Source: Dipteris shenzhenensis
Lineage: Eukaryota; Polypodiophyta; Polypodiopsida; Gleicheniales
Length of the DNA stretch: 64,000 nt
Strand: one strand, 5' to 3'
Assembly (NCBI GenBank): GCA_047967505.1
Contig: CM106538.1
The notes beneath the pieces are model-generated. The model was not told where the DNA came from, searched no databases, and worked only from the letters and a program-made list of their open reading frames with translations. The number at the start of each line of letters is the position of its first letter. Within the stretch, counting starts at the first letter, position 1. Shown here piece after piece: positions 1 to 10,433 of the stretch. The position numbers and the translations under genes are program-made.

Positions 1-354
1 TCTCACATTAAGATAAGATCTATATCAATTGTCATGCAATGAGAAAGGCTCACATCGTATTTATTCATGCATGTTGGATCTCAAATGAAGAATGCCATTT
101 TTTGCTCTTGTGTTTGTATGTCAATGCGAGCTTTTGCATTCAAATGAGATCTATTGCTCATGGTTGATCGGCATTGGATGAGAAGAGATTAATGTGTGGG
201 AATAGAGTAGTGTGCATGCATATGAGGTTATTGGATGAGGGTGAAAGGCTCAGGTGGTTGTGGGTTCACATAAAATGTGCAAATTTTCAAAAGAGAAGAT
301 AACTAAATATTGTTAAAGAAGATATGATGTCAGAAAGGGATAATTGAGGTTTTT

Positions 355-359
<5 letters not shown>

Positions 360-434
<75 letters not shown>

Positions 435-441
435 GGGGGGG
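360..441. repeat. Compound (TG)n(AG)n microsatellite plus G run
   Basis: About 13 TG units run directly into about 22 AG units and then a short G run. The same TG-then-AG arrangement recurs at 5260-5313, and its complement type (TC then AC) at 17219-17304, so it is a recurrent repeat style of this genome. Confidence 0.95.
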
Positions 442-1808
442 TTGAGCTTTAAAATATCTTCGTCTACTTTGAAGGAGGAGATCATGGTAGCAAGTTTGTG
501 GAAAAAGAAGCATACATCATGGAGGATGTGATACTTGGGGATGCACGTCACCCTCAAATGGCGCTAGTTGACGGGGAAGTCCCTGCCCTCACATGGAAGA
601 CTTGAGGAGGCAACGAGTTAAGCGAAATTGGAGGGTTTTGGGAATATGTATACCCAATGGGCGGGTTCCAAGTGAAAAGTGAGGGAGTGGGGTTGAACAC
701 TGCAGCAAGAACAAGGTGAAAAAAATGTCACCAGGCGTGCCAAAGGGGATGTGAGAGCCTGACTCTTAGATTATGACAAATACGTAAAGCCTCTATCAAG
801 ATACTCTTCGACAGAAGAGTTCTTTGAAGGAGCGTGAAGAATTCCCATAATATAAGAGAGAGAACTCAAAAGAGAGGGGAAGGAGTTGAAAGGGAAGAGA
901 AAAGAAGATAAACAAGATTACTTCTTACTTCGAAGGAGAAAGGAAATGCTCAAATTTACCGTTGAGGGGGGGAGGGGGGGAGAGGAAGAAAGGCAAGGGG
1001 CAAAGTTCGATAAAAGTGGGGGGGGGGGGGGGGGGGGGATAAAATTGAAATTTTGAAAAGCGCGAATTTCGAGTCCGGTCTGAAAGGAGCTTTTACTTTT
1101 AGTTTAATGCCTCAGCTGCGCATACAAACAAAATTCGTGCCAAGAAATCAAAGCCTTTTTCTTTCTTCCTTTTCTTTCTTCTCCATCTCTCTCTCTCTTT
1201 TGCTCTGCCTTTCATTTGTGTTCGAACTCTTCTGGCCTTTTGAATTCCACAGAACGCGGGCTTCCCCTTCCCCACGTTACACCACCTCCCTTGCCTTGCT
1301 TCTTTCCTGTTCTCATGGCGAAGCCTCTCCATTTCTCCACTTCTCCAGTCCTAGCTCGCTTCTTCCCATCTCGTCCATCCATGCAGCAGCCCCGCAACAG
1401 AGAGGTTACACCAGCTCAAGCGCTCTTCTCTCTATGACAGACAAGACGAGCCTTTTGCCTTCACGCTGCACGGCCATCGTTTTCCTCCTGCCTCTGCAAT
1501 TTGCCTTTTTTGCAAAAATTGAATGCATGTGAACACGGACAAAAGGAGAGCGATCGCGATGATTGCATTCACGGGAGACAGGCTTGTAAGACAAAGTTTA
1601 AGCCGCTCGTAGAGACAATGAGAGGTCGCATGTGAAGCGACGGGAAAAACAGACCTGCACTGTAAATTTCATCTATGTGAGCTGCTGGAGGATAAGATTT
1701 TCTGTGCGAGGAGGTGATGCATGGGAATCGCAGAAGACATGCGTGAGCTCAGGCTGCGGATGTCGAAGGGGAGGCCAGCAATGTGGATTGAGCGGTCGAG
1801 AAACAAGG

Positions 1809-1810
<2 letters not shown>

Positions 1811-1854
<44 letters not shown>
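1811..1854. repeat. (GA)n microsatellite
   Basis: About 22 uninterrupted GA units lie upstream of the first recognised exon of the + strand gene. The repeat may sit in its leader or promoter. Confidence 0.95.
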
Positions 1855-1858
<4 letters not shown>

Positions 1859-1989
1859 CCGAGTTGAGCGTTACCCGGAAAATAAGAACGGCGCAAATCT
1901 AAGAGTGACAAATGCCATCTCCTGCTGCGCCTTCTCGAAAGACAATTAAGAATGTACCGCCTTTCGTTCTGCTTCTCGTTCTGTAAAAA

Positions 1990-2220
1990 TGGAACCTGTA
2001 CTCCTTGATCCTTTGGAGTTCGAAGGCCAACAATCTTAATAGCGTCCAGGCGGAAATCGCTGGGAACATCGTTCAACTGATCGTCATCCGACTCCCACAA
2101 ATTTGCAAATGGATCCTGCATTCCTTGATCCTTTGGAGATCGACCAACAATCTCGCTACAGTCCTTGCGGAAGTTGTTAGGAGCATCGCTCGACTGACCG
2201 TCATCCACAAATTTGCTGAC
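1990..2220. repeat. Two-copy tandem repeat, unit about 110-119 bp
   Basis: Unit 1 (about 1990-2108) and unit 2 (about 2109-2220) align throughout, sharing for example CCTTGATCCTTTGGAG near the start and ACAAATTTGC near the end, with small indels. The - strand is open across both copies and encodes two copies of a block containing PKDQG. The + strand is largely open too, so coding use cannot be decided. The repeat ends about 100 bases before the first recognised exon of the + strand gene and may belong to its 5' region. Confidence 0.75.
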
Positions 2221-2326
2221 CGCTGGTTTATCCTCGGTAGCGCACATGTGAGTGCTCTTGCGTCTCATATGTGGACTGATCATGAGCTTTACAGAAGTTT
2301 TTACTCATAATTCGTTCCTGGCGTAG

Positions 2327-3479
2327 GTGTGCGGCAGTGCTTGGACAATGTGGACCCCGAGTACCTCGCCTCAAGTCGCTGTTCCACTCCCTAAGGTACT
2401 CGGACGAGATTTCCCTCCTTCGGGGAGACCGCCAGGCTGAGCTCCAATCGATCTGGCAGGTAGCTATTACACGTTTGAGGTGATAACCACTGGTTTCCCG
2501 CATGCATCGTTTCTGGTCACGACACTTATAAAATTTTTTCTGATCAGGAAATCGGTGAAGACAAGTATCAGAAGCTTGAAGAGCTCCGGCGACTGGTATC
2601 AGCTGCAGTGGACGACGTATATGAAAAGGTGTGGACTTCTTCTGCTTCTTCACTTCAGAAGACCTTCTTGTGATCGCTTTGCTTCGTCATTCCTTTCTTC
2701 TTGACAGATTGTGGGATTACTTGGCCAAGCAGGCGTTGGAGGATTGCATAAGGCGGAAAATGGATTTAGAAGAACTGGTGATCAAAAGCGAGATTCGATT
2801 AAAGGAGCTTTTGGGATCCAATGCTATGCAGGTGAGCTTTCTTATTTAACAAAGCAAGCATGCTTTATTAACGGTCAAAAGAATCTCACGAGTTTGATTT
2901 TTGCACGAAAGGCAGGCTCGAGGTATACACAGGGGAATTAAGATTTTCATAGACTGCTTCCTTCCACGACATTTTTATGTCCAGTCAGTTGCATTTTCAT
3001 CTCTTTCTCACTTTTTGGTTTAGGAGGAACAGAACTACGTTTCAACTTAGAAAAGCCTTGTGATTAAGTTACTTGGTAGTTGGTTAATGTCAGTATAACC
3101 AGATAGCTAAGTGGATAGACGTGCACACACAAACTTTGTCTTCACTTTCGAATTTTACTAGAAACTTGATATTAAACCTTTGTTTTAGTGCCAATACAAA
3201 TGTGTATGCCAATCAACTTGGTATTAAACCTTTCTTTCAATATAATTGAGGTGTGAATATGCATGTCGTATTACCAGGTAACCTACTATTAATTTGCTTA
3301 GTGCCCTTTCTTTGAAAAAGAGAATATTGAGCCACACATTGACCAACTTGAGGAGGATATTGCTTTCTTTTTGTTGGACATTTTTAGAGCTCTATTGAAA
3401 TTTAGTATGAGGACCTTTGCATAAACATGTATATGTGTGGCACATGCATACTTAAAGGCCTAAATGTACAAAGGTGTCA

Positions 3480-3512
<33 letters not shown>

Positions 3513-4873
3513 AGTTACATAAGGAAATCAAGAGCCCAAGGCATGCCTTCAGCATATACATTTCTAAAATTGGCAAGCAAACCAATGAGGTATTGCCTTC
3601 CATCAACTCAATTTATGTCTACTTTGAATGAAATGGTCAATACATAAGGTGATAACACAACAAGATGATGTCATTGACTCTACATAACACAAAGTAGTTC
3701 AAGTAGTTCAAGACAAGAGAGAGGAATTGTAGGATCAAGAGGAGCAAAAGATGACCCTTAGTAAACCTAAAGAAGGCAGTTGTACAATGCATTACATGGT
3801 CCTTGTTAGTTGAATTCAATCTATTGACAAAGCGGGAAAGCAAGCAATTTAATAGTTTGGTTCGTGAGAGGAAAAAATCAAATACCTTACAAGCCAATAA
3901 GCTAAACGCACACAAGTGTATATCTTGGATGATCTCACTCTAGCTCACCTCAAGCAAAGACTAGCTGAATTGGAAAAGATGCAAGTTAGGAAAGCAAGAA
4001 AATGGGAAGTAAGTATATGGAGTAAGTTGGACAATCATTAAAGACTTTAAACTCGAGCCAAAGAACATGCAATCCATAACTGATGTGAAAAAGTTAAAAG
4101 AAAGAGACTGTTAGCTCTATGATACAATGATAAGTATATATATACTTTTTGGCACTCCAATGTTGGATTATGGACTCATATACCCTTGTTGATCCCATAG
4201 GATTTTGGCCTTTTGTGGGTGCTAGTAAACTTGTGTGTGTGTTCTCGATTTCTGCGTGCTCATTAGATAGATTATCTTGCATACTTGTCTTACAAAGCAA
4301 TTTTCTGATGTCAGAAGCTAGGAAAGATAGGAAGTATATGGAGAAATTTTATTAAACCCAAACCAAAGGACACTCAGTCCATAACTGATGTGAAAAAGTG
4401 AAAGTGAAAATGAATGTTAGCTCTATGATAGAATGAGTAGGAATGTTTTTTTGGGACAATCCTTTGGACTCCATGTACCCTTGTTGAGTCTCATATATCA
4501 TTTTGGCCTTTCATGGATGCTAGTAAACTTGTGTATGTGTGTGTGTTTGATTGTTTGCAAGCTCATCAGATAGATTATCCTGCATATGTGTCTTACAATG
4601 CTATTAAATGATGTTGTAATCGCATGTTCCCGATCTAGGGATTGCCCTTTGTAAAATAAAGCTAGATAGATTTCACTAACAAAAAGTGTGTGCTCACGTG
4701 CTTTTCTATGGGTAGATAGGTGGTTGACGGAGCCTTACTTTGTGAGAGGTTAGATTTTTGACCTTGGACCTTTCAAAATATACCCTTGAGGATGGTTAAA
4801 GGGGAATGAAACTCATGTCCTATTTGCATAGGCATAGGCTCCATTACAATAGGGTATGGCATTGAAGGTATGC

Positions 4874-4911
<38 letters not shown>

Positions 4912-5258
4912 GGTTGTATTCAAAACCGTGTGAGACCCTTTAGGATCTATGGGACTGACGATCACTATCAACTAATAGTGATCCTTTACATCCAGCGAGA
5001 AAATTAGAGACTTGTTATGTAGTGAGTACTTGTTGGACTGGCTTGTGTGCTAGTCCTAGCAGAGAGAGATTTTGGTAGGTTAAGGTACAAATGGTTAAAA
5101 TTGACAATTCATTTGACAAAGATAGTAGACACTCATCCTAGACAGTTGGTGCAAGGGAGATGAGGATAGCTTTCAAAATATAAAGGGAAATGGAACTCAT
5201 GTCCTATTTGCATAGGCATAGGCTCCATTACAATGGGGTATAGTCTTGAAGGTACGCA

Positions 5259-5314
<56 letters not shown>

Positions 5315-8300
5315 CTGTTTTGGAAGGCTATGGTATAGCGTAAATGGTAGAACATTGATAATCAGATAACAAATGCTTGTCCTAGAGGGTTGTTGTGAGG
5401 AGATGAGACCTCTTGGCATTAAGGAACCGTTTTTGGAGAATAAGCTATACATTTTGTGAAAACAATGTTGCTTGTCTCTTTTAGTCAAGGTTGAGACCAT
5501 CATTGAGGAGTTTCCAACAGGATGCAATATTGGTAATGGATAGTGCTCTAATTGTCTAGGCTGTCCGAAGTAGCTCCCTCTAGTGGATTATAGCTTGTGT
5601 TTGGAGTTCTCTTAGGCAAGTCGCTAGGTGGATCAAGGGTCTAGGCTCTATGAATCTTTGCGTAACATATGGAGTGGAGCTCTTGATATGAAGGTGGGAA
5701 TATCTTGCCATCAAGCTCTCTTTTATCAAGAATAAGTGTTTGTGACGCTACGAACTGGACAAATCAGTGAACACTATTGTTGTGTGCCTCTCTAAGTCCG
5801 GGGAAGGTCTTGAACAAAGGAGGATTGTGATATCCTGTGAGAGGGTGTGATATTTTGGTATTATTTGAAGTAGTACTTTGCGGCATATGGATGTTGGTTT
5901 GTGATAGGGTTCTTCTAGAGAACTCAGATAAATTAGGTCGTGTATAGGTCCTATAGGACCCTCCATACAAGAATGAAATCCTTCTTTTTTTCCCTGTTGC
6001 ACACACAAATGCATTGCTAGTAGGGCAGATATGATAAAATTACCTCTTTGAAATCCTTGATTGAACTGTACAAATGATGAGTGAAAACTGTGTATTTATT
6101 TACATGGGTAAGATGGAAGGGTTTTGTATGGTCATTTAGAGTCTCTTTTCACTATTCTGCCCAACCCATTCCCTTCTATAAGTGTTTTGCATGTGAATAC
6201 TGTGCAATTTTCTAATACATCAATCATATTTCTCACTGGTGATTGCAGGCAATTGCATTAAAGGAGCTACCTCTGCAGGCCCGTCTAAGTGTGAATATGG
6301 CACGTTTGCAAGATCTAGATAATGCTAGGATGGGTGGCTATGGTTGGGTTGGAGGACTCGTAGTGTTGGTGGAGCTCCGGCATAGGGTTGCAGCACTCCG
6401 AGAAATGCTTAGACTCCCCCCATGTGACACCTCTGCTGACCTTGATGAGGTCTTACAGAACCCCTCTCTCATGTATTTAATTTAACAAAATGGCAACAGC
6501 ATAATGTTGAGTCATTAGATATGCATTGCAATTGAACACCTGCTGAGAACCTCACCTGTTATATGTACCCTTCGTCAATGATCTCTCTCGAAAGCATTGC
6601 TACTTAGTTTTTGCTGGCTTACCAAGACTCTTACTTGATTTGATTCATCTTTCTCTTGTCCTAACTTTGGATATGGATTTAAAAAAAACACTTTGGATAT
6701 GGTTTATTTGTGAATATGAATTTGAATGCTGAATTAGGAATTTATGGAATCTCCAGGTACTTGCTAGTACAACTGAAGCACTACACAATTTGTGCCCAGG
6801 AAAAGTGTCTTCAATTCCATCCTTCCTATCATCCAAAAGTGAACAAAAACCAATATTTCAGGTATATGGAATGAAAAATATGCCCAAGGGTAGATTCTTT
6901 TATGAGATAGATACTGCTGGACCAGATGTGTTAAACATGTATTCGTTCCAAGATGTGAATAGACATCGCTTATGACTACACAATGACCGCATATTGCTCT
7001 GTATGTTCATGTTCAGTCCATTGCTGAGGGAGGGAAAAGTAGAGAGAATTATTTATAACCCACACACACATTCATAAATGCAATAACATCCAATATGACA
7101 AATTTCAAAGAATTGGTCTGATGGTTATTGAAAATCTTTTCAATGCTAAAGTAGTTAGCATTCAGTGTTTATTATAGCTGCAGCTGTACCAAGCATTGTG
7201 TCTATCATAGGTACATATGTTGTGTAGGATGTATTACACACGAAGTTTACTATACATGATTTATTTATTATGTATCTATATCTGCATACTTGTGTGTCTA
7301 TGAGTCTCCATACAAGCAATTCTTCACAGCTAGAAATATACACAGAGGTGAAGGCCAGTGAATACTACGGATATGCATCTGTATAAGTATGCATCCATTC
7401 ATTGGCTTATATGTCTTTGCATATTTACCTTAAAAAACCTTATCTGTGCAACTGTAATCTGCATGTTCTTTGCATGGCTTAGTCTATAAGCATCCTTCTG
7501 CATGTAGTTCAGGACTCTCACAAAATTTTCAAAGTAAAAGCTCTTTTAAGGACATGAGCATTGTTTGTGAACAGCGGCTGCAGGGGTTTTATCAGACACT
7601 CTGTGCTATGGAGAATGTTTGGGTGGATTCCTTTGCTTCCAAGGTTTGTTCTTGTACCAAAGTAAATCTTAGGTATTCAATGCTTCATTACTGGAAGCAT
7701 GCATGCTACTGTGGGCAGCAGGTTCATGCTGAAGAACTGCTGTCCTAGACTAGGCTGACCTCAAATTATGGAGGCTATAGGAATCATTTATCTTGATAAA
7801 TGCATGTTTTCATATTTGGGGCAGTTTTATTCTGTGTATGATCTTTAGATCATTAACCTTTCTGGTTTTCTCAGGTGATGAATTTAGTTCAGTTTGTAGG
7901 CGTAAATGCTGGGCAGACAGCAAACACTGTTGAACAGGAATAACTTTGTTATTTTCAAATTTGAACAGGATGTAGAACAAGCTTACGATTTTTTCCATTG
8001 CACTGAGATGTCTGCTCGAATGCGTTTGCAAGGTAACCCTCCTGTATGTCAACCTCTTTCAACCTCCAATGAGAATTTCAGTACTTGACCTTACAATTTC
8101 TTTGAACCGTCTCAGAGTTTGAAGAGATGAAGGATGCCAGGAAAAGGAGTCTGGAAATTCTGTTTGATGAAAGCAGCAGTTTACAATCAACTACTGTTGC
8201 CCCTTTTGGGTGCACTGTAAAACGTTCTAGCTCAAGGTTTGGATATAAGAGCAAGGACAATAAGCAATCCAAACACTATTCAGAAGAGGCTTCTACACTG

Positions 8301-10433
8301 GAACATCTTAGTAAGTATTATTTTGTAAAGCTGGCCTATCATGTCTAAGCTGCATGAGCCAGCAGTTTTTGGGACTGAATCTCACGTGTACCTGTTTGTA
8401 TTTGACACAGGTCGCAAAATTTTAAAGAAATTAGAGGATATCAACAGGCAAGTGAAATGTGCAGCCCACCCAATTGGTGACGTCTTCAGCCCTTGTTCAT
8501 CATACTCACGAAGCTCAGAAATTGATTATTCTCCATCTTCAAGGACTATAGAAAGATCTGAAAGTTCAAAGAGTTTTTGTACACCATTGCAATCAACATC
8601 TGTGTCTCCATCTTCAGAAGATAATGGAGCAGATACTCCAACCTCTGTTTTACCTGAAATAACAAAGGCATCAAGTCCTAGCTACCATTTAAGTATAGGG
8701 ATTAAACCCTCAATTTGGCCAGCATCAGCTGCTTTAGTTTGCGACAAAACAATCCCTTCAACTAGGGATCCATGTCAGCGTCAAGATCAGTCAGTGGCCC
8801 TTGATACATGCTGGGGCCCACAAGATGCAAAAGATTCAGACAAAACTGAAGTTGGGGGAGAGGATAGTCTAGCAAGTGGCGGTATTTCAGCTAATGTCAA
8901 TGGAAACAGACCTTCAGATCTGGTTTTGGTTATCCAGAAGGATACTGCAATGAAAGAGTCTCAGAGTGCCACAAGTCCCTGTAGCGAGAGATGGCCTTTG
9001 TTGTCAATCACAAACAACCAAAGAAACTCTTCTCTCAGTGCAATCAAAACAGAACTGCAAGTATCATCTCCTTCACCTCCGCCTCCCCCACCGCCTCCCC
9101 CTCCACCCCCACCCCCTCCCCCTCCCAGAGGAAAATTAGCACGACCTTGTAAATCAGCCAAGCTCAAGAGGTCAACTACAATAAGCAGGACATACATGGG
9201 TATGAAGAGAAAAGTGGAAGGCACGGCTTGTATCCAGTCACCGACGACTGATGTAGGACTACCACGTCGATCAATTGTTGGAGCTAGTACACGAGAAGGC
9301 ATGGCTGAGGCTCTGGCAGAAATTACAAGAAGGCAAGCTTTCATCTATGTATCATTAATTCTCTGCAATTTTTGCTCATGAAGAAAATCATAAATTTCTA
9401 TTGAACATTTTCTCATCGTGATTTTCTTCTTGTTGCCCCAGATCATCATACTTTAGGAAGATTGAGGATGATGTACATCAGCATGCAACTTCTATATTGG
9501 AGGTGAAATCAGGACTGGAGTCATTTGAAACCTCTGATATGCAGAAGCTGTTGAGATTTCATGAAAGGATTGAGGCTCGTCTAGAGCAGCTTACTGATGA
9601 GTCTCAGGTGAACATACAAACATGTTAGTCATTGAAATGCAGCAAAAATTTTCACTCTATGTCACATTTGGCAGAATATGGCTACAGCCAGTTTTTATCC
9701 TTGCAGGTATTAGCACGCTTCGAAGGGTTTCCAGTGAAAAAGCTTGAGACTGTACGAGCAGCCGCATCTCTATACCTGAGACTAAGCTCCTTAGTACAGC
9801 AGATTGAGAACTGGTCTGTTGAACCTCCCATATCAGAGCAACTTGAAAAAGTCACTGGTTTCTTTGACAAGGTATAAAGATTACATTTTCTTCAGTGTAT
9901 AGGCAGTTCAATATGTTGAAGTTTTAACTTATGATTTTTTTAAATCTCAGGTGAAGACAGATGTAGAGGGTATCGAGAGGACAAAAGATGAAGATCTTCA
10001 ACGTTTTATCAATCAAAAGATTCACTTCAGTTTTGAAATCATTACTCGTATCAAGGAAGCAGTGGTTGATCTTTCTTCTCGGTGCTTAGCATTAGCATTG
10101 AAGGTTTGTTGGAGGGTTCAGACATTCTGCATACGGTGGGGTTTTGCAATTATCGAAATTTCTGCAAATTTCAGTAATGCTTTCAACCCTGGATTGCAGG
10201 ATAGCAAGAGGACAAAGGCAAGCTTCATAGTTGACGAGGATGTCATTTCATCCAAAGACATGAACAAACTGAGAAGCAGCTTTCAAATGCTGTGGAAAGC
10301 ATTTCAATTAGCATTCCGGGTCCACAATTTTGCAGGAGGGCATGATGACAAAGCTGAGCAATTGTCTTCTGACCTAGCTCATGAGATGGAGACCTACCCC
10401 TCTACTTTTTGGCTAGAACTTGTAAACAAATAG
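2327..10433 (+). CDS. Proline-rich At4g04980/At1g61080-like protein (multi-exon gene)
   Basis: Coding exons read by frame continuity and splice sites are 2327-2459, 2548-2630, 2708-2831, 6249-6449, 6757-6861, 7575-7643, 7875-7895 (a 21-base microexon, least certain), 7969-8032, 8116-8310, 8411-9332, 9442-9607, 9707-9871, 9951-10103 and 10200-10433 (TAG stop), about 878 codons. The start is unresolved: the first exon lacks an ATG, and an upstream donor (GTGAGT at 2248) would create an ATG across the junction. By recall the protein matches the plant family labelled At4g04980/At1g61080-like hydroxyproline-rich proteins. The shared parts are an N-terminal helical block with LPPCD (residues ~169-173), an EFEEMKDAR...LFDESS block, a Ser-rich linker, a run of about 17 Pro (~553-570), and a conserved C-terminal helical region (ALAEITRRSSYFRKIEDDV, LARFEGFPVKKLE, FRVHNFAGGHDDKAEQL). 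That end resembles the CHUP1-type C-terminus in layout. Function is unknown to me. All later exons join in frame, so the gene looks intact. Confidence 0.85.
2629..2707 (+). other. Intron 2 with two overlapping GT donors
   Basis: The exon ends AAGGTGTGG. Splicing before the first GT (2629) puts the next exon in a low-quality frame. Splicing before the second GT (2631) joins 83 and 124 bases into 69 whole codons and gives the helical frame starting VLWDYLAKQ, which then runs in phase into the exon at 6249. I therefore use the second donor. Confidence 0.6.
3481..3506. repeat. (CT)n microsatellite
   Basis: About 13 CT units within the large intron of the proline-rich protein gene. Confidence 0.95.
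4040..4620. repeat. Two-copy direct repeat, offset about 305 bp, inside the intron
   Basis: The phrase CCATAACTGATGTGAAAAAG appears near 4074 and again near 4378. The following text stays alignable: GTTAGCTCTATGAT, then ACCCTTGTTGA, then TTTTGGCC, then GATGCTAGTAAACTTGTGT. Copies have diverged by many substitutions and small indels. Confidence 0.8.
4771..5260. repeat. Direct repeat pair, offset about 384-400 bp, each ending in a microsatellite
   Basis: About 95 bases at 4771-4875 recur at 5171-5259. Both share CTCATGTCCTATTTGCATAG and continue through GGCATAGGCTCCATTACAAT. Both copies run directly into a dinucleotide repeat: GA at 4874-4905, TG then GA at 5260-5313. Confidence 0.85.
4874..4905. 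repeat. (GA)n microsatellite
   Basis: About 16 GA units follow the first copy of the 4771/5171 direct repeat. Confidence 0.95.
5260..5313. repeat. Compound (TG)n(AG)n microsatellite
   Basis: About 16 TG units followed by about 10 AG units, directly after the second copy of the 4771/5171 direct repeat. Confidence 0.95.
9072..9126 (+). other. Polyproline-coding tract
   Basis: CCN repeats (CCT, CCC, CCA, CCG) encode about 17 consecutive prolines in the largest exon of the proline-rich protein gene, followed by RGKLARP. Mixed proline codons argue for a maintained protein feature rather than a simple DNA repeat. The complementary poly-Gly frame is a shadow. Confidence 0.85.
9333..9441 (+). other. 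GC-AG intron
   Basis: The exon ends AGAAG and the intron begins GCAAGC. The acceptor is CCCCAG at 9436-9441. Splicing here joins ...ALAEITR to RSSYFRKIEDDV through a split Arg codon, matching the conserved block of the family. The nearest GT downstream (in TATGTATC) gives the wrong phase. The donor context AAG|GCAAG is typical of the minor GC-AG class. Confidence 0.7.

Larger units (their letters stand above)
1..1989. other. Gene-free flank with simple repeats
   Basis: No convincing coding exon is seen here. The stretch holds a compound TG/AG microsatellite (360-431), a run of about 20 G near 1018-1038, a pyrimidine-rich stretch near 1150-1400 on the + strand, and a GA microsatellite near 1811-1854. 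Open frames through the pyrimidine-rich part are low complexity and look non-coding. The last several hundred bases may be the promoter or 5' leader of the + strand gene that follows, but no TATA box or start could be fixed. Confidence 0.5.
2832..6248 (+). other. Large 3.4 kb intron of the proline-rich protein gene
   Basis: The intron starts with GTGAGC after the exon ending ...NAMQ and ends TTGCAG before AIALKELPLQ. No coding sequence is recognised inside. It contains three microsatellites (3481-3506, 4874-4905, 5260-5313) and two separate direct duplications, listed individually. Confidence 0.75.

Noticed and set aside
1053-1532. 159-residue + strand ORF rich in Ser, Leu and Phe
   Set aside because: It runs through a pyrimidine-rich stretch with CT/TTC runs. 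The composition follows the DNA, it has no domain, and it is probably promoter or leader.
1669-2283. 204-residue - strand ORF
   Set aside because: The C-terminal part is SLSLSL from the GA repeat and the rest is the two-copy tandem repeat. It is open on both strands, so it was not called as a gene, only noted as a finding.
8961-9344. - strand ORF with a poly-Gly run
   Set aside because: It is the complement of the polyproline tract in a well-supported + strand exon.
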